DNA from: Panicum virgatum | Lineage: Eukaryota > Streptophyta > Magnoliopsida > Poales > Poaceae | DNA: 64,000 nt | NCBI RefSeq assembly: GCF_016808335.1 | Contig: NC_053153.1 | Span: 17,433,033-17,497,032, forward strand | Direction of reading: 5' to 3' | Shown here: positions 32,266 through 44,747 of the stretch, one piece after another | Layout: each line of letters opens with the position of its first letter | Position numbering within the stretch: the stretch's first letter is position 1 | Program-made: the position numbers and the translations under genes | The notes under the pieces: generated by a model | The model's input: the letters and a program-made list of their open reading frames with translations, nothing else | The model's database searches: none | Told to the model about the DNA's origin: nothing

Positions 32266-35200
32266 TGTGGCAGAACCACCTGAATTATCCCGGCTCAAGT
32301 GCGCAGGCCATCACCATAAAGGCAACACCAGCTCAAACGCACTTCAAACGGAACAATTCTTGGTCTGTCGGGTAACGTCCCGATACAACCACCGGTTCTC
32401 GGATCGAACAAGCATACCCCGCACGAAGGCGAGTCCAGAGATATTACAACCACAATTTTTACAACACAGGCATAATATTGATTACAAACCAGTTCAAACC
32501 TTTATTACAAAACCAACTTTAGTAAAACAGTTATACAAGCCATAACTATAAGTTCAGAGTTTAGACAGCGGAAGATGAAACACGATAGCTACAACACGTC
32601 GCAAAAGTATACCAGGCTAGCCCAAGCATGGTATCACTCGTCATAGTCATTGCCGGCCGAAGACGTATCCCACTCTACGGACGAGCCAGGAGGCAACGAG
32701 CAAGGATAGGTCAAGCTAGCGATCTGATCCTCAAAACTCATACCTGAAAAAGGGTTTCAACAGCAAGGCTGAGTATTCTAATACTCAGCAAGACTTAACC
32801 GTCAACGGGTATAAGTAGCCCACTTTAGCTAGACTATGCAGGGTTTGTGAGGCTCTGGTTTTCCTTTTGCTGAAAAGCAATAAAGAGTAGGTCCTTACTT
32901 TCAAGTTTTAGCTTTCAAGATTCTAGTTGATTAACCATTCTATGTAAGCAACTACTATCCAATCATGGTAGAAAACTAAGCAAACATCAAGATTGATAAA
33001 TAATATTGTTGCTCTTATTACTCTGTGTGGCAAAGGGATCAAGCAGTCCCAAACTGTGAGAAGCAGACGATTCGAAACGAATTTCTTAACCTGGCCAGGC
33101 AAACCTAGCACACACGTCTGGAACACCGTCGGGTCGTTCCCAAACAACCGTTTGCCTTTCTTTCCGGCTTGTGGATAAGAACACTCTCCCCGACTACAGG
33201 GCTCCAAGGCCGAACCTTGTCCCTTGAAGTCGTAGTGTTGCGCAACATAAAAATGAAACCTATCCCTAAGAGAGAGTGTCAGGTATATCCACTCCCCGGT
33301 CCAATCGGTTACTAGGCTTACCGCGTACCATATTTACGGCATGTGGCTAGTACGTTCAAAAACATAACCACCGCTACCACACACCGCGACCTTAGCAAGT
33401 TCATCAACACAGACGAGGCCTCACATAAGGTCATGATATCAAACACAACCCCGTCTGTCGTCCTTATATTGATAACAGAAAGGTAAACAAACAATTCCTA
33501 TAAAACTCGCGTGTGACAGGCAATCACTCGACTTTTACCGGTCCTATAAGCTTAGCAAGTAGTCGAACTCAAGTCTAGTATTCAGTACATAGGTTCCTAG
33601 GATCATGCATCTAGGGTTTCAATTCAATTCCTAAGAACTGTAAATGCATAAGTAAATAATAACAGTAAATGATAATAATTTGAAATATAGGTTATGTCCG
33701 GGGCTTGCCTTCTCGGTAGTCGCTAACTATTTCAGCTCTAGGCTCTTCCAAACTTTGGTCCGGGGCTTCAGTTAGTACGGCGGTGTTCGCTTGGGCTTCA
33801 AGATCACCTCCGTCAGACTCCGGAACCAGCTCGTACGTCCCGTCCGATAAGGCTGTCGTATCTATATGTAATGCAAGAACAACATTATAAACACACATGG
33901 GCAATCGTTTATAGAGTAGTTAAATAACAATTTTAACTACACAAGGCATCATGATCAACAGCACAAATGAAGTTTACTAACTTCATAAACAAGTGGGGAT
34001 GATTTCCTATAACAAATAAGTCATGGTTTGCTAATAAATAAACAACTCAAAGAAAAAACAGAAATAAATTTATAAAAAAATTACCCTAAACAGAACATGA
34101 ACAGATTAAGCTACCCTGTAAAAATCATGCCAAAACATGTAGCCATTTATTCACAACAAATCATTCATTCAGACAACACCTAGAACAAGCTTGAATTATA
34201 CAGGTCAAAATAGAGCAAAGAAGAAGCTCAAAGTTTAACAAAAGGTTGAAAAAGAAATTAACTAGCAACTGTGAATTTTTAATGATTTTATCTTCAAAAA
34301 ATTAATTCTGAGAAAATAAACAAAACAGACATCAGATTAGCAAGATTCATTTTTAGCTCCTGTTCTAATAATTAACTGAGGCTCAAACTTTATTTACAAG
34401 CTAAAATATTAAAAAATATCACTAATAAATATTTTCATGATTTATCATTAGCATAAACTATTTATCATAATTAAAGTCTACTAAACAAGGATTAAATCAA
34501 AGAAATAGCTACACATGAGAACTGATCATGAAATTTTTATTGAAATACTAGTGTTATAAGAACAAACTACCATAAAAGTTTCACTGGAAGACATGGCTTC
34601 AATCATCAGTTAAGAAAAAGATAAAACATCTAGTATTTATTTACCTAGTGACACAAAACCATTTATACAGCACAAACTTGCAACAAACACCTACCATATT
34701 ATGGTTCTACTGCAAAGATCTTTACACAAGGATTCCAAAACATCCAAGTTTACATTTTTCTGAATTTCCTACGATTTTCTATGGAATTTCAAAGATCACT
34801 GCTAGAAATTACAAAGAAGTCCTTAGAGCACTATTCAACTGAGTCTATGGCTATTCAAATAACCCCCTGGGGTTTTATTTCTTCCACCCCGAGGTCCCTG
34901 GGCCGGGTCAGAGAGGGGAGGCGGTGGTTGACCGGCCGTTTCCCGGCGAGGGGCTCACCGGCGGTGAGGGTGGAGGGGTGTGGGAGCTTTACTGGTTCAA
35001 GACGCACCTCCGGGTGGTCTTGGGGTGCGGGGAGGGGCTCGGAGGCGGCGGCTCGATGGAGCAGGGCGGGTCGGCGGCGGAGGAGAACGGCGGCGGGGTG
35101 ACTCCGGTGAGTGTTAGGCGAGGGGAAGTGGTCGACCAGCTGCGCGAGGGCGAGGCGGATCTAGTGGCGGGGTCAGCGCTGCCGGAGGAGGGGCGGAGCT

Positions 35201-36222
35201 GCGAGTTCCACTGCGGACAGGCGGCGGTGGAGCTCGGTCTAAGACGGCGAGGGGGCTCCAGTTGAAATTGGTCGACGGGAAGTAGTCAGGAAGGTGTGCG
35301 AGGGTGAGGCGGAGCTGTTGGGGGTGCTGGTGTGAGCGGAGCGGCTCTGGGAAGGCGGGTCGACAGCGAGGTAGCTCGCCGGCATTCTGGGTGGAGCGGC
35401 GGCGCGTTCTGTGGCGTGGGAATGCGGAGCAAACGAAAGGGCGAACGGAATAGCTTTCTGGGGCTTTTGTAGTGCTCGAGCGCTCGCTAGGAGAGGGCAG
35501 CAGCCTTTGCAGCGGGCTCGCCACCGCGACGGCGAGGTGGCGGCCGGCGGGCTGCTTTGGGTGGCGTGGCACGGCAGGAGAGCTCCAGCGCGAGCAAAGG
35601 AGAGCGGCGAGGAGCATCAGCACGACGTGTGGAGGCTAGCAGGCAGGAGGTGGCGCGGGGAGCAGCTCTCCACGGCGCCGGCGACGGCTCTGCACAGCGG
35701 CGACGGTGAAAAACAGAGGAAGGAGCTGGAGGAAGGAGAAAAGGATTGATTTACAATTTCCAAAAATTCAAGGGACTAAACTGTAAAGCAGAGATAACTT
35801 TTAAAATAGGGCTCAAATGAAAAAAGTGCCCAACATAAAAGTTGTTCAACTTTTCAAGGTCTACAACTTTGATGTTGTGCAAAAATTTATTTGAACAAAG
35901 ATTCAAGAGCTAAATTTGAAAACATATGAGGGATTTTGAATTCTAGAAATTTTGTCAAATTCAATGCAATTTCACTTCAAACTTAGGCTGATTTGAAAAT
36001 TTTCCTGCCATGTAATGATTACACCACATTTTGCAAAAACACCCTCCACAAAATCTATAATCACACATTCAATTCAAATTAAACTATATAAAGACCCTGG
36101 CATAAAATCAATATTACACATATAACCTTTTATAATTACAAAAAGGTCCTTTTCCAAGCAAAACAAGCACATGATGTATAAAAGGTATGCAACACTAAAG
36201 TGCAGACACCTAGGGTGTCACA
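32266..36222 (-). repeat. Right LTR (5' LTR of the minus-oriented gypsy element)
   Basis: 3957 bp, nearly identical to 20956-24914, with the same inverted repeat (32769-32788), GC-rich block (about 34844-35748) and TATA-like box (about 36126-36138, minus). It should drive the element's transcript leftward. The right end GTGTCACA is followed by the second copy of the CTTTC duplication (36223-36227). Confidence -1.
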
Positions 36223-36227
36223 CTTTC

Positions 36228-37119
36228 AGGCTAGTTCATGGTCGCAGGTTGGATGCCTCTGTCAAGCAGATCCTGCTCCATCTTCTCCCATTTGGGTATT
36301 GCAAGCTTGTAGCCTCCTTGGCCTAGAGTGTGATGGTACACTTCTTCGAGGCGTTGTCTTTGGCCTTCTGCACCTTCTGAAGCTCAAGCTCTGAAGACTT
36401 GTATTCCACAAATGCATCCCAGTGACCCCTGAGCTTTTCGAGCTCGCCGGTAAATACGGGTGTGGTCCCGGTCTTGATATATTTCTTCATCAAAATTTTC
36501 TTGAATAATTGCAGCTGTTTGGCCATCTTACTTAGGGTCAGTGCTTACATATCTCTTCGGATTCAGTTGGAACCGTGAAGTTTTTCTTAAGCTCCCGCCA
36601 GCACCATTCTTTTTCTCTTTCGGGTACCGCATCCCGTTCCTCGTTTGGATTGGAAGCTTTCCAGAGCCTGAAGCTGATCGGGATGTGGTCCCTGACAATA
36701 CATCCGGATTGTCTTATGAATTTTTTGGCAGCAGCTTCTGGAGCGATCGGTTCGCCATCTGGACCAACTTTCATTATAATGAACCGCCCTTCAAGTTTTT
36801 TTGTTGGGCCTCGCTTCGTCTTTTTCTGCTGCGACGATGATCCAGACAGCTATAAAAAAACATTCATAGTATTCATATAGATTCAGATGAAAATATGATT
36901 GTCACTACAAATAAGTATAGTTGTGATATGTACATTTGCACTTTGTTCACCAGCAGCGTCATCCTGAATAGATGGTGGCTCAATTCCATCACCGGACATA
37001 TTCAAATATATGTCGGTATTGCTGCCATCATCAGCTTGTTCAGGGACATCTCCTTGACCTTCGGCAATCATATTCAACAGGAACTGTTTGTCTTCCGCGT
37101 CTGTGTGCCGCGGGTCCAT
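36228..37119 (-). pseudogene. CACTA ORF1, 5' part: Transposase_24 domain
   Basis: Start at 37119 (MDPRHTDAEDKQFLLNMI). A first exon (to about 36950) is followed by an exon with the conserved EPIAPEAAAKKFIRQSG...VRDHIPISFRLWKA and EREKEWCWRELKKNF blocks, then GTTPVFTGELEKLRGHWDAF. A frameshift lies near 36537 and an in-frame stop just before the gypsy insertion. The protein continues in the sequence left of 20951. In En/Spm-type elements this second product binds subterminal repeats; here it cannot be made. Confidence -1.
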
Positions 37120-38983
37120 CGTAACTAAAATATGAATACAAATAAAACCCTTAAAAAAATCTCTAAGTAATTCAATGAAATATTCACTTATTAATTTACA
37201 CAGTATTTAACTAAGTAATTCACTAAGTCATTCTCCAAGTAATTTACTAAGTCATTCTCCAAGTAATTCACTAAGTCATTCTCTAAGTATTTCACAAAGT
37301 CAAAATACACTTTTCTACAATATTTTGTACTCGCTAAGTAATATACATGAACTATTCATGAAATATTATAAACTTTTGACATATTTGCGCAGTATGAAAT
37401 TGTATTTAAAGGTGATAGGAATGTTCATGTTATACTTGCCTTCCTCAAACTGCTCCTGCTGCTCGAAGTGTCCCGCGGAAGGTGGCTCCTGGTACTCCTC
37501 TGACTGCTCAACGTCTACTCACGATTGCAATGCCAAAACAAGGTCCAGCACATACACATACATGCAAACAAAGATAAATGCTAAGAAACAGTACATCAAT
37601 ACATAAAAACAGCAAACAAAAGTGAGCTAGAACTATTCTACGCGTTACAACGATCACGTGGACATAAAGAACGACTAAAACGAAGCTAGAACGCGAAATC
37701 TTGGGCTAAAACAAGGTTCAGGGAATAAACTGCGAGAAAACTGGAACTACAGGGGGTTCTGCGCAAAAACCAGGGACCTAAACATAATTAAAGGTTAGAT
37801 CTAGGGTTTAACATGCAAAAAGATAGGGGCCGGACTGTGGACCCAAAAACTGGAAAGGTCAGGGGGTTCTGTGAAAGATTCTGGGCTGATCTGGAATTAT
37901 TTTTGAACTAACGTGGACTGCGGGTTAATTCAAGAAAAAGCCAGGGACTCTTTAGCAAAGTTTCCAGACCAAACCGGTACCAAGGGGTCCGGATCGTCGG
38001 ATCGCGATCGAACGGTTCGGATCATAATGGTTCAGGATCTAATCGTGAGCGTTGGATGCGGATCGGGCGGCCAGGGCTCATCGGAGCGCGGGTCGGCGGC
38101 AAGGCTCGCCGGAGACAGAGCTCCCGCGGCGGGGTGCTGCCGGAGTTGGCCAAACTCAGTCCTCTAGGCTGGGATTCGAGCGGGAAAAGGGCCAGGGAGG
38201 CTCAGTGCGGCACACGTAACCCACCTGGGGTCACAGCGGGGCTCGCCGGGGCACGGAGCAGCGGGCACAGCTGCGGTGGCGGATATGCGGCGGCGGGCTC
38301 GCCGGCGAGCGCTTTAGCGCATAGTTCTGGGCACGGGAACTGGGCAAAAGGGCGTGTGCGCAGTGCAAGGGTGACGCGAAACCGGGTCGGAGCGGTGCTG
38401 TGCAGGGCTGCAGGGGCATGGCCGCGTGTGGAGCAGCGGCAGCGGAGTGCCGGTGTTCGCGTTTTGGCTGCAGGGGTGGCTGTGGCCTACCAGAACTGGC
38501 GTAAAAAGGATCAGGGAGGCAACGTGGTGCTCACCGAGGGCCTGAAGTGGAGGATGCTGCAATGCAGGATGGCCGGCGTTGAGATCCAGCGGCGGCGCTC
38601 GACAGAGCTCGTGGGCGAGGTCGTTGCAGGATGGCTCCGGGCTTCTGATCCCCACGAGTGGGTTCTGTGTCATGATGCGAAGCCAGGGAGGTGGTCAGTG
38701 CGGCTGGGGGGACACCGGCGGCGAGGAAATTCCACGGTGGAGTGGAGGCCGGGGCGGCGAAGACGAGGTGGCATGGGGGAAGGACGGCGGCGCACCGGTG
38801 AGCGGCTTGGCGGGGTCGTCGTCCAAGGCGGCCGGGGCGTGGAGGCGGCGAAGCTCGGGCGGCGCTCGGGGATGGGGGGGGGGACGTCGACGGCGCTCAG
38901 GGACGGCTACGGAGCAGATCAAGAACTGTGCCCAAGTGTTGGAGGAAGGCGGAGGAAGAAGGGACATATATAGGGGGCCCCCC
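37120..38983 (-). other. ORF1 upstream/5' UTR region of the CACTA element, GC-rich
   Basis: 37120-37900 is AT-rich with repeated AAGTAATTCACTAAGTCATT-like words. 38000-38970 is GC-rich. On the minus strand a TATA-like CTATATATG (38964-38972) lies just downstream of the repeat cluster at 38984-39100, suggesting that this stretch is transcribed 5' UTR and intron. The long plus-strand ORF across 38056-38973 is low-complexity and opposes the element's genes; I do not call it. Confidence -1.
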
Positions 38984-39100
38984 TTTTGTCCCGGGTCGTG
39001 GCTCCACCCGGGACAAAAGGTGTTTTTGGGCGGGCTGGGAAAATTCCCAGCCCGCGGCCCACCTTTAGTCCCGGGTGGATCTACCACCCGGGACAAAAGG
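38984..39100. repeat. Internal copy of CACTA subterminal-type repeats next to ORF1 promoter
   Basis: Four units of TTTTGTCCCGGG / CCCGGGACAAAA type plus GGGCTGGGAA/TTCCCAGCCC form inverted pairs here, in the middle of the element. The TATA-like box lies immediately on the ORF1 side. Equivalent units are at both CACTA ends. Confidence -1.
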
Positions 39101-39862
39101 GGCCCGTTTTCCCTCATTCCCGCCAAATCTTATGTTTGTTTTTGTTTCTTTTTACTTCTCTTTTAAAATAGGCTTTCATTTGTTAATTCAGTTAATAAAA
39201 TTGTGATTCCAAAAATTATGGAACAAAATTTCTTATCTCTATATAAACTTGATACACGCAACAAAAATAATTAATTTTCATTCAAGTGATTGGGTCAACG
39301 AAATATCTAACTTTTTTGAAATCATATTTGTTATTTTGACGATGCAAAAATATATTAGGTGAACAAATTTTTTTAAACTGTTGCTTTTCGACAGAAAGTG
39401 GATTCTATCACGATATTAACGTTTAAAAAGTGAATAAAAATTTTACATAAAATTAAGCAATTTCATGATATTAATGAGTAGAGTGTGAGTTTGAGAGATA
39501 GTGTGTGTGTTAGTGAGATTGTGTGTGTTAGTGAGAGAGTATACTGTGTTAATGTGAATGTAATTTCATGAAATAAATAAAATTAGTTGAGTAATCCATT
39601 ATTGAATGAAAATTATAATTAAGTCAGGTAATTAAGTGAAAAATATAAAAAATGATATATAAACACATAAAGTATAATTGTATAGTACATATATAATAAA
39701 AGTATTCGAATTGTGATTACGTTTTTATACAATAATATAAAATGATTCAAGTACATGAAGGATTAGCGGTAACAGACTTTCTCTTCACAAATGTCCCTTG
39801 ATTATGATCACGACGCAAGTATGGAGCATCATCATTGGCTAGCAGGATGCATGGATCAGCAT
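39101..39862. other. AT-rich spacer between CACTA TNP2 and ORF1
   Basis: No ORF of note. A GT-rich run (GAGTTTGAGAGATAGTGTG and similar) occurs at about 39485-39550. The minus-strand tail of TNP2 continues a short way into this stretch in another frame before ending. Confidence -1.
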
Positions 39863-42800
39863 TTACTTAGAAAGGTGGAATGGCAACAAAATTATTATAT
39901 TCTTCTGACAAGTCTGTTTGTCCTCCACTCCAACGATGTTTCTCTTTCCTGATAGAACTATGTGTCGCTTAGGCTCATCCTTTTGATTATTTATCCCCTT
40001 CTTTGGCTTGCTGGACATGTCCTTAATGTAGAAAACCTGAGCGACATCTTGGGCTAGGACAAATGGCTCGTCTCTATACCCAAGATTGTTGAGATCAACT
40101 ATTGTCATCCCATACTCATCTTTTGTTACCCCTCCTCCCGATAGCTTAACCCATTGGCAACGAAATAGAGGCACCTTGAAATTGGGACCGTAATCCAGCT
40201 CCCATATCTCTTCAATGTAGCCGTAATATGTGTCCTTTTTTCCATTATTGTCCGTGGCATCCATACGAACACCGCTGTTTTGGTTGGTACTCTTTTTATC
40301 TTGGGCTATTGTATAAAATGTGTTTCCATTTATCTCGTACCATTGGTATGTTAAGATATTCCAAGATGGTCCCCTAGCCAATAAGAACAGTTGTTCACTT
40401 ATATCCATGTTATGCATTAGATGCTTCTGCAACCAGCTGCAGAAAGTGTTCATGTGCTCACGTGTAATCCATGCCTCAAACTTTTCCAGGAAATTGGAGA
40501 GCAGAATTTTTTTGTGTTCCTCGATATATGGGTCAACCAAGGATGATTGTTGAAGAATCGTATAATGCGCTTTCTTGAATGAGAAATCATCTGTGCAGAC
40601 ATAAGATTTCTTTCCTAATGTACCCTTTCCAGTTAGTCTCCCCTCATATCGCGATTCAGGGACTCCAATCGGTTTAAGGTCATCAATAAAATCAACACAA
40701 AAGTCAATGACCTCCTCAGTTCCGTAGGCACTGGTGATGCTTCCTTCTGGACGAGCTCGATTACGAACACATTTCTTGAGTACCCCCATGAACCTTTCGA
40801 ATGGGAACATGTTGTGTAGAAATACTGGACCGAGGATATCAATATCTTTCACAAGGTGCACTAGAAGATGTGTCATGATGTTGAAGAAAGATGGTGGAAA
40901 TATTAGCTCAAAGCCAACAAGACATTGCACCACATCATTTTGCAGCTTTATCAAATTCTTCGGGTCAATTATCTTCTGAGAAACTGCGTTGAGGAAGGCA
41001 CATAGCTTCACGATGGTTAACCAGACGTTATCAGGCAGAATCCCCCGCAGCACAACCAGAAGAAGTTCGGTCATAAGCACATGGCAGTCATGGGACTTGA
41101 GATTTGTAAATTTCTTCCCTGCCAAATTTAAGATTCCTTTTATATTGGATGAGTATCCAGATGGTGGCTTTATACTGCTCAAGCAGTCAAACATGGTTTC
41201 TTTCTCTTCCTTGCTAAGAGTATAGCTGGCAGGACTTAAGTATTGTCGTCCATTATCTCGCTGTTGTGGATGTAAGGCATCTCGTTCTTCCGTATGTTGC
41301 AATTCTTGACGTGCTTCTACTGTATCTTTTGTCTTTCCGTACACTCCCAATAATGCTATCAGGTTGACGCAAAAATTCTTCGTGAGGTGCATCACATCAA
41401 TTGCATGACGAACATCTAAGACTACCCAATATGGTAGCTCCCAAAATATAGATTTATTCTTCCACATGGGCGCCATTCCGTTTTCATTCGTAACAGATTG
41501 GCTACCAGATCCCTTTCCAAAAATAACTTCTAGATTTTTACCATGTTGAAGACGTCTTTACCATTACGGTGCATCGGTTTTGTTCGGTGGTCTGCTTGGC
41601 CTTTGAAATGTTTGCCCTTCTTTCGTACCGCATGCCTGATGGGAAGAAACCGACGATGACCCATGTATAGAACCTTCTTACAGTGAGTCAACCATATATT
41701 ATCGGTATCATCTAAACAGTGTGTGCATGCTTTGTATCCCTTGTTCGAATGTCCTGACAAGTTACTAAGAGCAGGCCAGTCATTGATCGTTACGAACAGC
41801 AATGCTCGTAGGTTGAAGTTTTCCTGTTTGTATTCATCCCACATCCGTACACCTTCATCACCCCAAAGCAATAAGAGTTCTTCGACCAATGGTCTTAGGT
41901 ACACATCAATGTCATTTCTGGGCTGCTTTGGACCCGGGATAAGCACCGGCATCATGATGAACTTTCGTTTCATGCAGAGCCATGGTGGAAGATTGCACAT
42001 ACAAAGAGTCACAGGCCAAGTGCTATGACCACTGCTCATCTCACCAAAAGGATTCATGCCATCCGTGCTCAAACCAAACCTTATGTTTCTCGCATCCAAA
42101 TCAAATTCAGGGTACGTTCTATCTATTTTTCTCCACTGCGACCCATCAGCGGGGTGTCTCAACAACGAGTCTTTCTTGCGTTCCTCTTTGTGCCATCGCA
42201 TCAACTTAGCATTATCTTTATTTCTAAACAGACGCTTCAAACGTGGTATTATAGGCGAATACCACATGACCTTCGCAGGAACTCTCTTCCGGGGAGGCTC
42301 CCCCTCGACATCTCCAGGATCATCTTTTCTAATCTTGTAACGCAATGTACTGCATACGGGACATGCATCCAAATTCTCGTACTCGCCTCGGTAGAGGATG
42401 CAGTCGTTGGGGGCATGCATGTATCTTTTGCACTTCCAATCCTAAAGGGCAAACAAGTTGTTTGGCTTCATACGTTGTGGTAGGCAATTTGTTGTCCTTA
42501 GGAAGCATTTTTTTAACAAGTTTGAGTAATTCACCAAATCTCTTGTCGGATACACCATTTGTCGCTTTCCATTGCAGCAACTCCAAGGTGGTGCCAAGTT
42601 TCTTCAATCCATTTTGAATATGGGTACAACAACTTACGGTGGTCCTCTAACAACTTCTGGAACTTCAACCACTCCGTTTCACTCTCACAGTCTGCCTGCA
42701 CATTGTGCAATGCCTGCCCCAGATCGTCACTGGGATCATTTTCTGCTACATCTACTTCGGGCTCTTCCATGGGAATATCGTCATCGAATGCACCGATTCC

Positions 42801-43093
42801 AGCATTCCCGGGAAAGTGGTCGTCAAAATCTTCTTCTTCATTGTCTTCCATGGTAACCCCCTGTTCTCCGTGCTTCATCCAACAAACATACTTCTCCATG
42901 AAACCATTTGCGAAAATGTGGTTGTGTAGGATTCTTGAAGATGAGTAATCCTTGTTATTGTTGTAATGAACACACGGCAGCACATAAAACCATTCTGGTT
43001 GTTTGCCTCTGCCACAGACAAAAAATAATGCAGGCCATCAATGAATTCTTTCGAACGTCGGTCAGCATTGTACATCCATTGCCGGTCCATCTG
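39863..43093 (-). pseudogene. CACTA TNP2 transposase, broken by frameshifts
   Basis: TNP2 is the catalytic transposase of En/Spm elements. Starts at 43093 (MDRQWMYNADRRSKEF, transposase-associated N-terminus), then the acidic linker and Transposase_21 core (KIHACP...YRGEYENLDACPVC; RFGLSTDGMNPFGEMSS; DVRHAIDVMHLTKNF). DUF4218 (VWLTIVKLCAFLNAVSQK...FPPSFFNIMTHLLVHL...NMFPFERFMGVLKK) and DUF4216 (YYGYIEEIWELDYGPNF...PLFRCQWVKL) follow. Frame changes occur near 42985, 42530, 42430, 41500 and at the C-terminus near 39900. All expected blocks are present, so it decayed by point changes rather than deletion. Confidence -1.
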
Positions 43094-43312
43094 CATTTTA
43101 AATAAATCAATTTGAATTCTTTACACGTATCGAATAAATAAAATATATCAAACCTAAATTAAACTAAATGTAACATAACATGAATAATTAAAAGATCTGC
43201 AATATCCATCATACATCTTGATTAATTAAAAGGAGTACTTAATCCATTACAGAACTTAACAAAGGAGTATTATACATGAAACTTAAAAATTCGGACAACA
43301 ACACATAGGTTT

Positions 43313-43621
43313 TCAACCGTCCTTGCGTTGGAACGCAGAATGCTCTAACGGATTTCTTGCTGGCGCAGAAGAAGATGGCGGAGCTGAAACCTCCGAGTTT
43401 GGTGGTGACGAACCGTAACGCCGCAATAAATCCTCAAGATCAAACGGAGGTTCATCGCCCCTTGCCATGCATTCTCTATATTCTTTTTCCAAATAACGGA
43501 GCGCTGCCCTATGAAAAACACTAAATTTTTAGGACCGACAACCTACTCGAGTTGTGCCCTTCTCTCCAGAAGGACAACGATCACCCCCACCGGCGCCACT
43601 CCCTCCAGCTGCTGAAGCCAT
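43313..43621 (-). pseudogene. Small CACTA ORF upstream of TNP2, one nonsense codon
   Basis: 103 codons from 43621 (MASAAGGSGAGGGDRC) to a stop at 43313-43315 (AFQRKDG), in one frame except for a single TAA after about 30 codons. The second half is clearly protein-like (ALRYLEKEYRECMARGDE, PPFDLEDLLRRYGSS) with a Ser/Pro/Ala-rich tail. It is collinear with TNP2, about 220 bp upstream. It may be a separate small gene or an upstream exon of TNP2. I do not recognise the family. Confidence -1.
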
Positions 43622-44747
43622 ATTTTACTGAAAAATACCTTTATTTTCCACAAAATTATAAATTCTTACCATTACGATGCAAATATTATTTACTATTACA
43701 ATTACAATGATCAGAATAATAACTCTTGCAAATAACAATGAAATCATATAAAAAAGACGAAATATATCATTAATTGAAAGAAATCTCTAATTAATTGAAA
43801 GAAATCTCTATAACTTCTAATTACTTTGACACCCTTCAGTTCCAGGAGTATACTCTTTTCAATATCCAGAAACCCTCTAGAAGAAAAAAACCTTTATTTC
43901 TGAAAATGTATATGTCAGTAACCTCAACCCTGCGGTGATGACACTGCCTTTCGGAGGGACACGGTGCGGTATAAGGATGTCACCAATCGGCCAGTCGCAG
44001 CACCTACATTTACAATTAATAGGCACAACACTTGGCACAGACAGCGTGCTCGTTGATATGCTCTCGGTACAACAACGGCCATGCTGACTGCGTCAAATGC
44101 TGTCTTCTTATCAATCGGAAGTGCTGGTGATGCGACCAACCGATTCGCAATGTCCTTATAGCGCGTCGTGTATCCCCGAAAGGTAGTGCCATCACCGTTG
44201 GATGGATATTAATGACGTATACTTGTTTCAAAATAAAGATTTTTTTAGCTTCTAGATGGTTTCAATGTGAGCCTGAATAAATACATCAATAGAGTGTCAA
44301 AATAATCCATTCATAATACAAAAAATTCTAATATACTCATTTCATTAATTCATTCATGAATACAAAAATCAACTATCCACAATATGGTCATATATACAAG
44401 TACATCACATGAAGTGTCTACACTCATTCTAAAAATTTCTACTATTCACATACTCATCTAAATCTAAAAGAAAATCACACCTACATATGCAATCTAAATG
44501 TCCAAAAAATGAGCTAGCTACACATTTTCTCTATTTCTAAAGCATGAAATGAGCTATACAAGCCAAGGAAGAAGAGAAAAACAAGCCCCAAACCTTTAGC
44601 GCCGATGGATGGACCGGGAATCAAAGATCTTCACAAATGTGGTGAAGAAATGAGCAAGAACTGCTCTCTCCCAAGCCAAGAACAGCAATAACAAGTAGCT
44701 GAATGGCTCGGGCGGGGGGAGAGGGAAGGGGATAAAGGGGCCAAGGA
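43622..44747. other. CACTA 5' internal region
   Basis: Mostly AT-rich. A GC-balanced piece at 43920-44230 is open on the minus strand for about 70 codons but shows no recognisable protein. A C/T-rich leader follows the subterminal repeats on the minus strand (about 44640-44740) and is the likely transcript start region. Confidence -1.

Larger units (their letters stand above)
20956..36222 (-). mobile_element. Ty3-gypsy chromovirus (Tekay/Del-like), complete structure, coding-dead
   Basis: 15,267 bp with two LTRs of about 3.96 kb, a 5-bp target duplication, an initiator-Met-type primer site beside the right LTR and a polypurine tract beside the left LTR; all agree on minus orientation. Internal order from the 5' side: leader with a tandem hairpin repeat, extra ORF (30085-30987), gag, then protease-RT-RNase H-integrase with a C-terminal chromodomain. 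The LTRs differ at only about 2-3 positions per 100 in stretches I compared by eye, so insertion is recent. Yet gag-pol has at least four stops, a frameshift and lost catalytic residues, so it probably moved with help from a relative. Confidence -1.

Noticed and set aside
38056..38973. 305-codon plus-strand ORF
   Set aside because: GC-rich, low-complexity Gly/Arg/Ala composition, opposite to all CACTA genes, no recognisable domain; open because of base composition.
43924..44231. 71-codon minus-strand ORF in the CACTA 5' region
   Set aside because: Open in more than one frame, no protein-like blocks, no similarity I recognise to CACTA proteins; left as unresolved spacer.
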